DNA of 64,000 bases from a bacterium (GTDB taxonomy: Bacteria; UBA8248). The DNA is taken from positions 1 to 64,000 of the forward strand of contig JAJEJD010000006.1 of the NCBI GenBank assembly GCA_022828125.1, in the 5' to 3' direction. The notes below the pieces were generated by a model that saw only the letters and a program-made list of their open reading frames with translations, was not told where the DNA came from and did not search any database. Position 1 is the stretch's first letter. Each line of letters begins with the position of its first letter. Position numbers and translations under genes: made by a program. Positions 25,966-34,331 of this stretch are shown piece after piece.

Positions 25966-26988
25966 ATGTGGCGTAAATGGATACGGATTCTCCCGGTAAT
26001 CGCAGCACTCGCGCTTTCGCTCACGCTCACGAGCGCTGCCCCGGCCGCCGACAAGGTCATTCTCACCCAGCCGGTGGACAGTCTGAGCTTTTTCCCCATC
26101 TACGTGGGACGGATAAAAGGATTCTTCAAGGAAGAGGGGCTCACCCTCGACGTGAAGGCCACCGCGGGCGGCGGACCGCACCTGACGGCCGTCCTCGCGG
26201 GCAAGGCGGAGTTCACCGCCAGCCCGGGCACCTACCAACTGAACGCGCTCAACTCCGGCAAGCGGGCCATCGGCTTCGTGGATCTGCTGAGGCGCAACAT
26301 CATCGGGATGGTCATCCACAAGGACGCCGCCAAGAAGGCGGGCATCAAGGACGGCATGCCCTTGATGGATAAGGTCAAGCGCGCCAAGGGCTTGAAGATA
26401 GGCGTGACGCGGCCGGGCGCCCTCACCGACGTGCTCGCCCGCAACCTGCTGGGCCGCGCGAACCTCAAGGTTCCCGCGGACGTGCGCATCCTCGCCGTGG
26501 GCGGCGGCGGCACCATGCTGCCGGCCTTCAAGAACCGCAAGATCGACATCTTCACGATCTCCACGCCGCACCCCGAGCGCATGCTCTCCCAGGGGCTCGG
26601 CATCTGGTTCGTGAACTGGGCGGCCGGCGAGGACAAGGCCATCAAGGAGTTCATGATGACGGCCGTCATGGCCACGCCCAAGCTCATGAAGGAGCGTCCC
26701 GGCCTCGTCAGGCGGATGGCCCGGGCAGTTATGAAGTCGCAGAACTACATCCAGAAGACCTCCGTCGAGCAGCTCACCAAGGACATGACGCCTTTCTTCG
26801 GCAAGCGCGTCACGCCCGAGGCGCTTCGCATCTCGGTCGCCACGGTGAAAGGCGCGGTCAACCCGACCGGCAGGATGACCGACGAGGCCGTCCAGACCAC
26901 GTTCAACATCATGAAGAGCGGCGGCAAGCTCAAGAACTTGAAGAGCGTCAAGCGCAGCGACGTGTGGACGGACGATTTTCTCAAGTAG
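25966..26988 (+). CDS. NitT/TauT-type ABC transporter substrate-binding protein (NMT1/THI5-like)
   Basis: This 340-residue secreted protein has a signal peptide (MWRKWIRILPVIAALALSLTLTSAAPAAD). The mature part opens VILTQPVDSLSFFPIYVGRIKGFFKEEGLTLDV, the standard NMT1-like start, and contains GVTRPGALTDVLARNLL. It would bind a small organic ligand in the periplasm for the ATPase and permease encoded after the repeat element. AAAAGGAG precedes the ATG at 25966 and a strong promoter lies 130 bases upstream. The ligand is not predictable. Confidence 0.88.
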   Translation: MWRKWIRILPVIAALALSLTLTSAAPAADKVILTQPVDSLSFFPIYVGRIKGFFKEEGLTLDVKATAGGGPHLTAVLAGKAEFTASPGTYQLNALNSGKRAIGFVDLLRRNIIGMVIHKDAAKKAGIKDGMPLMDKVKRAKGLKIGVTRPGALTDVLARNLLGRANLKVPADVRILAVGGGGTMLPAFKNRKIDIFTISTPHPERMLSQGLGIWFVNWAAGEDKAIKEFMMTAVMATPKLMKERPGLVRRMARAVMKSQNYIQKTSVEQLTKDMTPFFGKRVTPEALRISVATVKGAVNPTGRMTDEAVQTTFNIMKSGGKLKNLKSVKRSDVWTDDFLK

Positions 26989-27354
26989 GCGGGTTTTTCT
27001 GTAGATTCTGTGCAGCCTCCCTCTCGTGAGGGGGGCTGTTCAAGAAGATCCTTTTTATGGGGTAGAGGGGACGCCCCTTTCGACTGGAAAAGCAACCCCC
27101 CCTACCCCCCCTTGTCAGGGGGGTAAAAAAAGGCGATGCGCCCCCTTGTCGGGGGGGGGGGTATGAAAAGGCGACGCCCGCCGCCGGAAGAAGGGCTTTT
27201 GTTTTTTCTTGCCCCCCTGACAAGGGGGGGTAGGGGGGGTTGACGTTATGGAGTTTCCCTTTCAGGGAGTTGCCATCCCCCTCTCAGGGGATTCTTCAAC
27301 ACCACCGCCGGGGCGTGAACGCTCCGGGCGGAGGAGTTCAGGGAGCATGATTAC
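26989..27354. repeat. palindromic element inside the NitT/TauT-type operon
   Basis: After the binding-protein stop comes a stretch resembling the 208-394 element: a degenerate GGGGCTGTTCAAGAAG end near 27037, paired G/C-run arms at about 27093-27123 and 27213-27241, and GATTCTTCAACA near 27290. It interrupts an operon in which the three components normally sit a few bases apart. There is no gene inside. Confidence 0.65.
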
Positions 27355-28134
27355 GTGACGGCGTCTTTGTCCATCCGGCAGGTCGGCAAGCGGTTCCTCT
27401 CGCGGGGGACCATCGTCCATGCGATGTCCGACGTGAACCTCGACGTGGACGAGGGGGAGTTCGTGACCATCGTCGGGCCGAGCGGGTGCGGCAAGAGCAC
27501 CCTGCTGAACATCCTGGCCGGGCTCTTCCCCCCCAGCAGCGGGCAGGTGCATTTCCGGGGAGAGCGCACCAGCGGGCTGAACCCCGAGATCGGCTACGTG
27601 ACCCAGCAGGACAACCTGCTGCCCTGGCGGACCCTGCGCAAGAACGTGCTGCTCCCCCTGGAGTTCCGCGGGGTGTCCGTCTCGAACGGCGTCGCCGAGC
27701 GCGTGCAGGCCCTGATCGACAAGGTGGGCCTCTCGGGCTTCGAGAACCACTACCCGCACGAACTCTCGGGAGGAATGCGCCAGCGGGTGAACATCATCCG
27801 CACGCTGATTTGCGACCCCCGCGTCATCCTGATGGATGAGCCCTTCGGCCCCCTGGACGCCCAGACCCGCCTGACGCTGCAGAACCAGTTGCTCGAACTC
27901 TGGCGCGAGGAGCGAAAGACCATCGTCTTCATCACGCACGACCTGGCCGAAGCCATCACGCTGGCCGACCGGGTGGTGGTGATGACGGGACGCCCCGGCA
28001 CCATCAAGAGCGTCACCCCCGTGACGATCCCCAGGCCGCGCGACGTCTACCATATCCACGACTCGCAGGCCTACCGCGAGATCTACGACAAGCTCTGGGA
28101 AGAGCTCCGAGACGAAGTGGCGAAGGTGATGTAA
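27355..28134 (+). CDS. NitT/TauT-type ABC transporter ATP-binding protein
   Basis: This 259-residue ATPase has Walker [10 protein letters not shown], signature LSGGMRQRV, Walker [13 protein letters not shown] and the switch region ITHDLAEAI, closest to the SsuB/TauB/NrtD group. It starts with GTG (27355) and has GGGAG nine bases upstream; the ATG seven bases before it is out of frame. Its stop overlaps the permease start as TAATG. Its partner binding protein is probably the one 366 bp upstream, across a palindromic element. Confidence 0.9.
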   Translation: MTASLSIRQVGKRFLSRGTIVHAMSDVNLDVDEGEFVTIVGPSGCGKSTLLNILAGLFPPSSGQVHFRGERTSGLNPEIGYVTQQDNLLPWRTLRKNVLLPLEFRGVSVSNGVAERVQALIDKVGLSGFENHYPHELSGGMRQRVNIIRTLICDPRVILMDEPFGPLDAQTRLTLQNQLLELWREERKTIVFITHDLAEAITLADRVVVMTGRPGTIKSVTPVTIPRPRDVYHIHDSQAYREIYDKLWEELRDEVAKVM

Positions 28135-29045
28135 TGGCGAAAACAGACGAAGTGAAATCCGCACCCCCCGAAGAACTGGACCTCCTCCTTCCTCCGGAAG
28201 TAACCGGACTGCGCCTGCTGTGGTGGCGGGTGAAGAACGCCGAGGAGCTCCGCTGGGTGCGCGTGGCGGCCCTGCGGGTTATTTTCGGCGTGATCATGAT
28301 CGTGCTGTGGGAAGCCGTTTCGGGCCGCCTCATCGACCACCGCACCATCTCCAGCCCGAGCCTGCTCGTGACGTCTTTCTTCGAGATATCGGATCCGGCC
28401 AACCCGGACGGCTCCTTGTGGGTACATTTCTTCTACACGGTGGAAAATACCTTCTGGGGCTATGTCCTCGGCGCACTGGCCGGGATCCTCTTCGGCTTCC
28501 TGCTGGCGGAAATCGAGGTCGTGGCCCTGGTCATCGAGCCGTTCATCATGGCTTTCAACGGGGTTCCCCGCATCGCGTACGCGCCGCTTTTCATCGCGTG
28601 GTTCGGCATCGAGAGGCAGCCCAAGATCATCCTGGTGATGACCATCGTGTTCTTCCTGACTTTCGTGAGCACGTTTGCGGGCATCCGCGGCGTGAGCCGG
28701 GACCTCATCAACGTCTCGCGCGTTCTGGGCGGGAGCAAGCTCGCCATTCTGCGCAAGATCGTGATCCCCTCCGCCTCGCCGTGGATCTTCAACGGCCTCA
28801 AGATCAGCATCCCCTTCGGCATGGTGGGTGCGATCGTCGGCGAATACATCATTGCCGACAAGGGTCTCGGATACCTGCTCCAGCGCTACAACAACGAGTA
28901 CTACACCACGGGCCTCATTCTCATCATCTTCCTGCTCATGATCCTGGTCATCCTGGTGAACCAGGTGCTGAACTGGGCCGAGGGGCGCGCCCTGCGCTGG
29001 CGGCCGACGAGCCGGATGGGGCAGGAAACCGTCATTCCGGGTTAA
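28134..29045 (+). CDS. NitT/TauT-type ABC transporter permease
   Basis: This 303-residue inner-membrane protein has a long charged N-terminal cytoplasmic segment (about 45 residues), roughly six helices and the EAA-type loop SRVLGGSKLAILRKIVIP that contacts the ATPase. FNGVPRIAYAPLFIAWFG is typical of SsuC/TauC permeases. Its ATG shares one base with the ATPase stop. The SRPBCC gene begins 18 bases after its stop and may belong to the same transcript. Confidence 0.9.
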   Translation: MAKTDEVKSAPPEELDLLLPPEVTGLRLLWWRVKNAEELRWVRVAALRVIFGVIMIVLWEAVSGRLIDHRTISSPSLLVTSFFEISDPANPDGSLWVHFFYTVENTFWGYVLGALAGILFGFLLAEIEVVALVIEPFIMAFNGVPRIAYAPLFIAWFGIERQPKIILVMTIVFFLTFVSTFAGIRGVSRDLINVSRVLGGSKLAILRKIVIPSASPWIFNGLKISIPFGMVGAIVGEYIIADKGLGYLLQRYNNEYYTTGLILIIFLLMILVILVNQVLNWAEGRALRWRPTSRMGQETVIPG

Positions 29046-29063
29046 ACACGGAGGAAAGGACCG

Positions 29064-29483
29064 ATGCCGCCAGTCGTCGTACTGGAACAGATCAATGCTC
29101 CCGTCGATAAGGTCTTCGAGTTCGTCGGGAACGTGGAGACGCATCCGCAAATCGCGCCGTTCTCCAAGGCGGTGACGATCACCTCCCCCGGAGGCCACCA
29201 GGGGGCGGGAACCCGGTTTCACCAGACCTTTCACGACAGGCCCGAGTGCGACTCGGTGATCACCGTCTGGGAGCCGCATTCCAGGATCGTCTGGGAGAAC
29301 TACGTCGGCGGGAGTGATAAGCCCGCCCAGGTCATCACCTACCGCTTCGAGCAGGCCGGCGGCGTCACCCACGTCATGCACACCGTGGACAACGACGCCT
29401 ATGAAGACCAGACCCTCCACCGGGGCGGGACGGAAGAGAACATCGTGGAGTTGGCGAACCTGAAAAAGCTGGCGGAGAACTGA
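29064..29483 (+). CDS. SRPBCC (START-like) family protein
   Basis: This 139-residue protein fits the SRPBCC helix-grip fold: an N-terminal strand with VLEQINAPVDKVFEFVGNVETHPQI, GAGTRFHQTF in the middle and a C-terminal long helix (EENIVELANLKKLAEN). Family members bind hydrophobic ligands or act as polyketide cyclases, aromatase-like enzymes or activators. Position right after the ABC permease suggests a link to the imported compound, which is inference only. GGAGG and AAGGA lie just upstream of the ATG. Confidence 0.75.
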   Translation: MPPVVVLEQINAPVDKVFEFVGNVETHPQIAPFSKAVTITSPGGHQGAGTRFHQTFHDRPECDSVITVWEPHSRIVWENYVGGSDKPAQVITYRFEQAGGVTHVMHTVDNDAYEDQTLHRGGTEENIVELANLKKLAEN

Positions 29484-29778
29484 AGACAAGAAGGTGGCGC
29501 GCGCCGCGCCTTCCGGCCTTCCCGGGGGTCGGTTCGTAGTGCTCCCCCCCGCTCAAGCCGGTGCAACCTGCCCTTCTCCTCTTTCCTCTTCGCGCATTCG
29601 GGTTCATAATTCCGGGTATGCTGAATCCCGAAGCCGCAGACAGAAAAGCCAGGGCCGATCAGGCGGCCCTGGTGGAGCGATACGGCGGGAGAGAGGCCGT
29701 CTTGAGCGGAGGCGGCTATTTCGGCTCTCCAACGCCTACGGATTGATGGACCAACAACCACCACATAGGAGGAAGCAC

Positions 29779-30885
29779 ATGAGAAAGAAACTTTTTGTCT
29801 TTGGCATCGCGCTCCTGGCGGCGATATGCGTAGCGGGCGCTTCGCTCACGCAAGCCGCCATGATCACCGATCAGGAGAAGAAGCTCATCCGGGCGGCGAA
29901 AAAAGAGGGCGGCGTGGTCATCCTCAACCCGCTGTTCAGCGACCGGACTTCCAAAAAGATGGGTCCCGCCTTCATCAAGCGCTACGGCCTGGGGGACGGC
30001 TTCAAGTTCCGCAACGTGCGCAAGGGAACGGGTTCCACCGTCGCGCAGGTGCGCCAGGAGATCAAGGCGGGGAAATTCACGGTGGACATCCACCTGGTGA
30101 GCGCGCCCGGGTTCTTCCACGCGGCGGTGAAGCGCGGCGCCTTCCTGAAGCTCGACAGCGGAAAATGGAAAGAGCTCGTCAAGGTCGTGGAGAAGGCCGG
30201 CCAGTACCACAACTACCCCTACATCGTGACGCCGCTGGCCTACAGCTTCCAGCCCGTGTGGAACAGTTCGTGTCCGGGCATGAAGGACTTCAAGGTCACC
30301 TCGCTGTTCGACGTGGTCCATCCCTCGCTCACGGGCAAGACTATCGTGACCGACATCACCAAGAGCTTCACGACCACCAACACCGTCATCGGCCTCACCG
30401 AGGCGGGCGTGAACATGAGCGATTTCTGGCAGAAGATGAAGGCCACCAAGCCCATCGTCATGTTCCGCACCGAGCCGCGCATCCAGACGGTCATCAACTG
30501 CGAGCGCCCGGTCGACATGTTCAACCTCACGGGACGCATCTACCAGAACGTCCTCAAAAAACCCTCGCTCGCCAAGATCATCAAGTCCAGCCACTTCAAG
30601 GAAGGCCAGGTCATGCTCGGCAACCAGGCGGGCGTGATCAAGGGCTCCCCGCACCCCAACGCGGGCAAGCTCCTGCTCGAGTTCCTGATGAGCAAGGAAG
30701 GTACCGACATCTACGTCGGCAACGAAGCCATCTATTCCTTCCGGGAGAACTACACGCCGCCCGAGAACGTGCGTCCTTTCCTGATGGACCTCAGCAAGGT
30801 GAAGCTGATCGGTCTCAAGGACTGGGTCGCCGCCCAGCGCAGCTTCAAGGCAGTGCGCGGCGAGTGGCTCAAGGTGTTCAAGTAG
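29779..30885 (+). CDS. ABC-type extracellular solute-binding protein (iron/polyamine-like class)
   Basis: This 368-residue secreted protein has a signal peptide (MRKKLFVFGIALLAAICVAGASLTQAA). The mature part opens ITDQEKKLIRAAKKEGGVVI, typical of binding proteins related to FbpA and PotD, and has LLLEFLMSKEGTDIYVG near the C-terminus (the usual end of the domain). AGGAGG six bases upstream supports ATG 29779. The 295 bases before it contain no convincing gene. No dedicated permease or ATPase follows, so it may use the upstream NitT-type components or others elsewhere. A 9-bp-stem hairpin follows its stop. Confidence 0.85.
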   Translation: MRKKLFVFGIALLAAICVAGASLTQAAMITDQEKKLIRAAKKEGGVVILNPLFSDRTSKKMGPAFIKRYGLGDGFKFRNVRKGTGSTVAQVRQEIKAGKFTVDIHLVSAPGFFHAAVKRGAFLKLDSGKWKELVKVVEKAGQYHNYPYIVTPLAYSFQPVWNSSCPGMKDFKVTSLFDVVHPSLTGKTIVTDITKSFTTTNTVIGLTEAGVNMSDFWQKMKATKPIVMFRTEPRIQTVINCERPVDMFNLTGRIYQNVLKKPSLAKIIKSSHFKEGQVMLGNQAGVIKGSPHPNAGKLLLEFLMSKEGTDIYVGNEAIYSFRENYTPPENVRPFLMDLSKVKLIGLKDWVAAQRSFKAVRGEWLKVFK

Positions 30886-30902
30886 TGTAGAAACCGCTTC
30901 GC

Positions 30903-30935
30903 GCCCGCCTGTGGATATATTTTCCGCAGGCGGGC
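30903..30935 (+). terminator. hairpin after the solute-binding protein gene
   Basis: GCCCGCCTG (30903-30911) and CAGGCGGGC (30927-30935) are perfect arms around a 15-base AT-rich loop, 17 bases after the stop codon. No T-run follows, so factor-independent termination is uncertain. Confidence 0.45.
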
Positions 30936-30994
30936 CGGGCGGGAAACACCATCGACGCGCCGCCTGGTCCTCAAAAAATTCAGTACGATCATTG

Positions 30995-31022
30995 GCAGGG
31001 ACAGGTCGCGGCCTGTCCCTGC
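30995..31022. repeat. 28-bp palindrome GCAGGGACAGG...
   Basis: This copy of the GTAGGGACAGG palindrome has T-to-C and A-to-G changes at symmetric outer positions (GCAGGG...CCCTGC). The compensating changes keep the stem paired. Confidence 0.7.
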
Positions 31023-31118
31023 AGGCGTAAAACAGCAACCTCTCGTGGCACCCCCTCCCCCTCCTGTGGTAAGAAAGCCTCTCGTTCTTTCACCTCACGT
31101 AACGCGCAAGGAGAATCC

Positions 31119-32126
31119 ATGAGCGACAAGATACGCCTGCTCGTCACCGACGGGGCGTCGGGCCGTTTTCTGAGCCGGGTCAAGGCGAACGCAGCCTCCG
31201 AGCCTTTCGAGATCATCGCGCCCGATAGCGCAGACGTGGATGCGCTCTTGGCCCTCGCGCCCGAGGCCGAGGCGGTCCTCTGCTACAAGGCGGCGCTCCC
31301 GGCTTCGATCATCCGGGAGGCTGCCAGGCTCCGCTACATCCAGAAGCACGGGCTGAACTGCAAGAACATCGCCGTAGAGGCGGCGCGCGAGCGCGGAATC
31401 CCCGTCGGCACGCAGTCGCTCATGCGCAACGCCACCGTGGCCGAGCAGGCGCTCACCCTCATGCTCTGCTGCGAGCGCAAGACGATTCCGGGCCAGCGGG
31501 CGGTCGAAGCGGGCGTCTACCGCGAGATGGGCCTCGAGCCCGTCGCCACCAGCCAGTGGAACATCCGGCCCAACTGGCCGGAGATTGAGGGCGTCGCGGA
31601 GCTTTTCGGCAAGAGCGCCGGTATCATCGGCCTGGGCGACATCGGGATGGACATCGCCAGGCGCTGTCTGGCTTTCGACATGGAGATCTTCTACTACCAG
31701 CGAACGCGCCACGCGACGGAGGTCGAGGCGGAGTACCGGGCGGCGTATCTTCCCTTCGATGAGTTGCTCGCACAGGTCGATTACCTCGTGCTCGTCCTGC
31801 CGCACACCGAGGAGAGCGAGGGGATGATGGGCGCCGCGCAGTTCGCTCGCATGAAGAATAGCGCCACCCTCATCAACGTGGGCCGGGGCGCGCTCGTCGA
31901 TGAAGCGGCGCTCGCGGCAGCGCTTGAGGGAGGCGAAATCGCCATGGCGGGGCTCGATGTCTACCGCTACGAGCCCCTGCCCGCCGACAGCCCGCTCATC
32001 GGCATGCCGGGCGCCGTATTGCTGCCCCACACCGGCGGCGGCTCGAACCGCCAGTGGGACGTGGACATCCCGGCGTCGCTCGGCAAGATCGCCGCGTTTT
32101 TCAGCGGGGATGACGAGGCGTCATAG
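31119..32126 (+). CDS. NAD-dependent D-2-hydroxyacid dehydrogenase
   Basis: This 335-residue protein is of the D-isomer 2-hydroxyacid dehydrogenase family (glyoxylate/hydroxypyruvate reductase, SerA-like). The cofactor loop is GLGDIG (171-176); the catalytic triad is Arg256 (NVGRGALVDE), Glu285 (YEPLP) and His304 (LLPHTGG). The substrate-binding domain is the first 115 plus the last residues. It probably reduces a 2-oxoacid to the D-hydroxyacid; the substrate is not assignable. AAGGAG five bases before the ATG supports the start. It appears monocistronic, set off by palindromes upstream. Confidence 0.9.
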   Translation: MSDKIRLLVTDGASGRFLSRVKANAASEPFEIIAPDSADVDALLALAPEAEAVLCYKAALPASIIREAARLRYIQKHGLNCKNIAVEAARERGIPVGTQSLMRNATVAEQALTLMLCCERKTIPGQRAVEAGVYREMGLEPVATSQWNIRPNWPEIEGVAELFGKSAGIIGLGDIGMDIARRCLAFDMEIFYYQRTRHATEVEAEYRAAYLPFDELLAQVDYLVLVLPHTEESEGMMGAAQFARMKNSATLINVGRGALVDEAALAAALEGGEIAMAGLDVYRYEPLPADSPLIGMPGAVLLPHTGGGSNRQWDVDIPASLGKIAAFFSGDDEAS

Positions 32127-32281
32127 AGGGGCAAGAGCGCTCTTTCCCACAAATCTCTCCTATGAGGTTCCCCTTTCTTTTGATAAGCTAAGAGAGATTT
32201 CATCCCGCCAAGCGGCGGCGGATTCAGGCGCTATTGTTCAGCCGGCTTCGTATCGGCGTTGAATTATCGGGGAGAATCGCC

Positions 32282-32491
32282 ATGAAGAAAAAAACCACGT
32301 ATACGGCCACGATCGGCAGAGACGGGCAGTGGTGGATCGGATGGATTGAAGAGGTTCCCGGAGTCAACTGCCAGGAGGCATCAAGAGAGGAATTGTTGGA
32401 TTCCCTCACAATCTCCCTCCGGGAAATGCTGGAAATCAAACCCGCCCAATCGCCTGGGGAGAATTTCGAAAGAGAACCGATCACCATATGA
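32282..32491 (+). CDS. hicB: HicB-type antitoxin
   Basis: In this 69-residue protein the partial RNase H-like HicB fold is recognisable from YTATIGRDGQWWIGWIEEVPG and the helix EELLDSLTISLREMLEI. It lacks a separate C-terminal DNA-binding domain, as in short HicB proteins. It should neutralise the HicA RNase encoded immediately downstream, whose start overlaps its stop as ATGA. GGGGAG lies upstream of the ATG at 32282. Antitoxin-first order is common in one subclass of HicAB loci. Confidence 0.8.
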   Translation: MKKKTTYTATIGRDGQWWIGWIEEVPGVNCQEASREELLDSLTISLREMLEIKPAQSPGENFEREPITI

Positions 32492-32676
32492 AGCGACGGG
32501 AACTATTGAAGCATCTCTCCGAGAACGGATGCGAAGAACTTAGAGAAGGCAAAAAACATACCTTGTGGCATAATCCTGCGCTTAATAAGTATCCCACCAT
32601 TCCCCGGCACACCGAATTAAGCAATTTCCTATGCAAAAAGATTTGCAGGGATTTGGGCGTGACGCCTATCGGATGA
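32488..32676 (+). CDS. hicA: HicA-type mRNA interferase toxin
   Basis: This 62-residue protein has the double-stranded RNA-binding-like HicA fold: KRRELLKHLSENGCEELREG, then the catalytic histidine in KKHTLWHNP, then PTIPRHTELSNFLCKKICRDLG. It cleaves mRNA when freed from HicB. The ATGA overlap with hicB supports coupled synthesis. A repeat-rich, gene-free stretch follows. The family match is strong despite the short length. Confidence 0.85.
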   Translation: MKRRELLKHLSENGCEELREGKKHTLWHNPALNKYPTIPRHTELSNFLCKKICRDLGVTPIG

Positions 32677-32918
32677 AGTGTGCGCATTTGTCCTCTTGAC
32701 CCGGCCGTCCTTCCCCTTCGGCGAGGCCGCGCGCAAAACCGAAAAAATTTGTTGCCGACCATCCCAAAAGCGGCTAACATCGCAGGATCGAAATACACTG
32801 CCAGCGAAAAAGAAATTGAAGCTGGCGCTGGAGACGGCTTCACCGCGACCCGGGAGAGCCGGCGCGAGACCTGCTCACTCCCGCATCCGCTCTCGGGCGC
32901 GCATCAATGAAAGAAGGA

Positions 32919-33018
32919 GGGGGTTACTCATTATTCCCGTTTCGAGTCTGAGGACCCAACTCGAACCCGGAACGGTACTCGCTACTCCACGAGGTCAAGC
33001 AGCTAATGAGTAACCCCC
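32919..33018. repeat. 100-bp element with 15-bp perfect inverted ends
   Basis: GGGGGTTACTCATTA (32919-32933) is the exact reverse complement of 33004-33018. The 70-base centre contains a GGGTTCGA-like string on the minus strand but folds into no tRNA. It could be a small mobile element or a recombination site. Confidence 0.7.
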
Positions 33019-33319
33019 AAATTCTTCATCTTCCTTCCTGAGTTCCGGAGGCGTTCCTGAAGCCCGCCAAGGCGTTCTTTCCGGCCGCTGGTTGGGCTCG
33101 GCGCCGCTTTTTCACTTCCGGCGGGGCAACCGGCTTCCCTATTTGACCAAACGGTCATTTTTTCGCTACAATGTATCCCTGTCATCAGTTTCCTGAAAAA
33201 GCCGCTCTTATATGGTTTAGATAGGTGTGATCATCATGAACTAGCTCGACCCATACAATCCTTCCCCATCCACACGCGGATTGATTTACTCAGGCCCACG
33301 GACGAAGTCCGGGCTGGTT

Positions 33320-33436
33320 GGCATACAATCCACGTTTTGGAAGAAAAGTGGGTTCCCGCCTATTCCAACTCTCGGGAAGAGTCGTCTTGTATTCAGCGGG
33401 CAGCCCGTGAGATCGACCACACATGGATTGTATGCC
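33320..33436. repeat. 117-bp element with 13-bp perfect inverted ends
   Basis: GGCATACAATCCA (33320-33332) and TGGATTGTATGCC (33424-33436) are exact reverse complements. A related CATACAATCC string lies just outside near 33253. No gene is inside. Confidence 0.65.
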
Positions 33437-33645
33437 GGGTAAAATAGTGGGGGATTGGGTCTTACTTGTCAAGCGCAAAATGAGGCTTTCGTTCGGGCGT
33501 TACGAATTTTCAGAAACCCCGCGTCATCCAAGAACAAGAAGATACGTGTAATCCCTTCTCCCCGGGCCGCTGCATACCCGCACACGCTTTTGCTCCAGCT
33601 GCAGGCAAGCCGGGCGCGCGGTGCGGGTTACACGGATGTCGCTTT

Positions 33646-34083
33646 CTACTTCTGCGCCCAGTCGGGGATCTCCTCCCCCTCGGGGACGTACTGCACCAGC
33701 TCCACCGCGAGGCCGCCCGTGGTGGCCGCGTTCGTGAAGGTGATGACCCCGCCGCGCGAGCCGTAGGTGGGCGCGAGGACGAACTCGACGCCCTTCGCCT
33801 CCCATTCGGCCATCGTGGCCCTCAGGTCGTCGACGACGAAACAGATATGGTGCAGCCCCTCGCCCCGCGCGGCGATGAACCGGTTGAGCGGCGCATCGGG
33901 GTCGCTCATCTCCACGAGCTCCATCACCGCGCCTTCGGCCTCGTAGAAATCGAGCCGGGCGGTGTTGCCGGGCCGCTCGTACACCCTTCTTTCGAGAAAG
34001 CGGAAGCCCAGCAAATCCTCCATCACGTTCTTCTTCTCATCGAGATTGCTCACGGCGTAGCCCAGGTGATCGACTTTCGGCAT
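33646..34083 (-). CDS. VOC family (glyoxalase/methylmalonyl-CoA epimerase-like) protein
   Basis: This 145-residue protein has two vicinal-oxygen-chelate modules: VDHLGYAVSNLDE at the start with ELVE closing the first, and HHICFVVDDL with VELVQ closing the second. His6, Glu near 57, His near 78 and Glu near 128 are in the positions of metal ligands. The spacing resembles methylmalonyl-CoA epimerase, but that activity is not proven. GGGAG six bases upstream supports the ATG. It is divergent from the AEC-type transporter gene. Confidence 0.82.
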   Translation of the reverse strand: MPKVDHLGYAVSNLDEKKNVMEDLLGFRFLERRVYERPGNTARLDFYEAEGAVMELVEMSDPDAPLNRFIAARGEGLHHICFVVDDLRATMAEWEAKGVEFVLAPTYGSRGGVITFTNAATTGGLAVELVQYVPEGEEIPDWAQK

Positions 34084-34331
34084 GTTTCACTCCCAAGAAA
34101 ATGTATGGCATGGCGTATTGAAGCAACGAGAATCCGCCCGCAGGCTACCGCGTCCCCGCGCCCTTGCGCAAATTCTTCCCGTCATTGGCGGCGCGCCCCC
34201 GCGAAGGCGAAAGACGACTGCCCGTAAGGACACGCAACCCGCAGAGCAGCCACCCCTTTGGGGTGGCCACCCGAGAGAGCGGTATGTATACTCAGCCTCT
34301 TTCCGGAACAAAAAGGATTCTCGAGAAACGC

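Larger units (their letters stand above)
32677..33645. other. approximately 970-bp gene-free accessory region with inverted repeats
   Basis: No convincing gene follows hicA until the VOC-family gene. Two inverted-repeat elements (32919-33018 and 33320-33436) lie here. The remaining sequence shows no open frame with protein-like composition. Confidence 0.6.

Noticed and set aside
28083-29489. 468-codon frame antisense to the NitT-type permease and SRPBCC genes
   Set aside because: High-G+C antisense shadow; the plus-strand genes have ribosome binding sites and family motifs.
29561-29746. 61-codon frame before the FbpA-like binding-protein gene
   Set aside because: No ribosome binding site at its start and no recognisable family; left unannotated, though the segment from 29618 has a protein-like composition.
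32934-33003. tRNA-like sequence (GGGTTCGA string on the minus strand)
   Set aside because: No acceptor stem, D-arm or anticodon arm can be formed around it.
33455-33766. 103-codon frame on the plus strand
   Set aside because: It runs antisense into the VOC-family gene and has no family resemblance.
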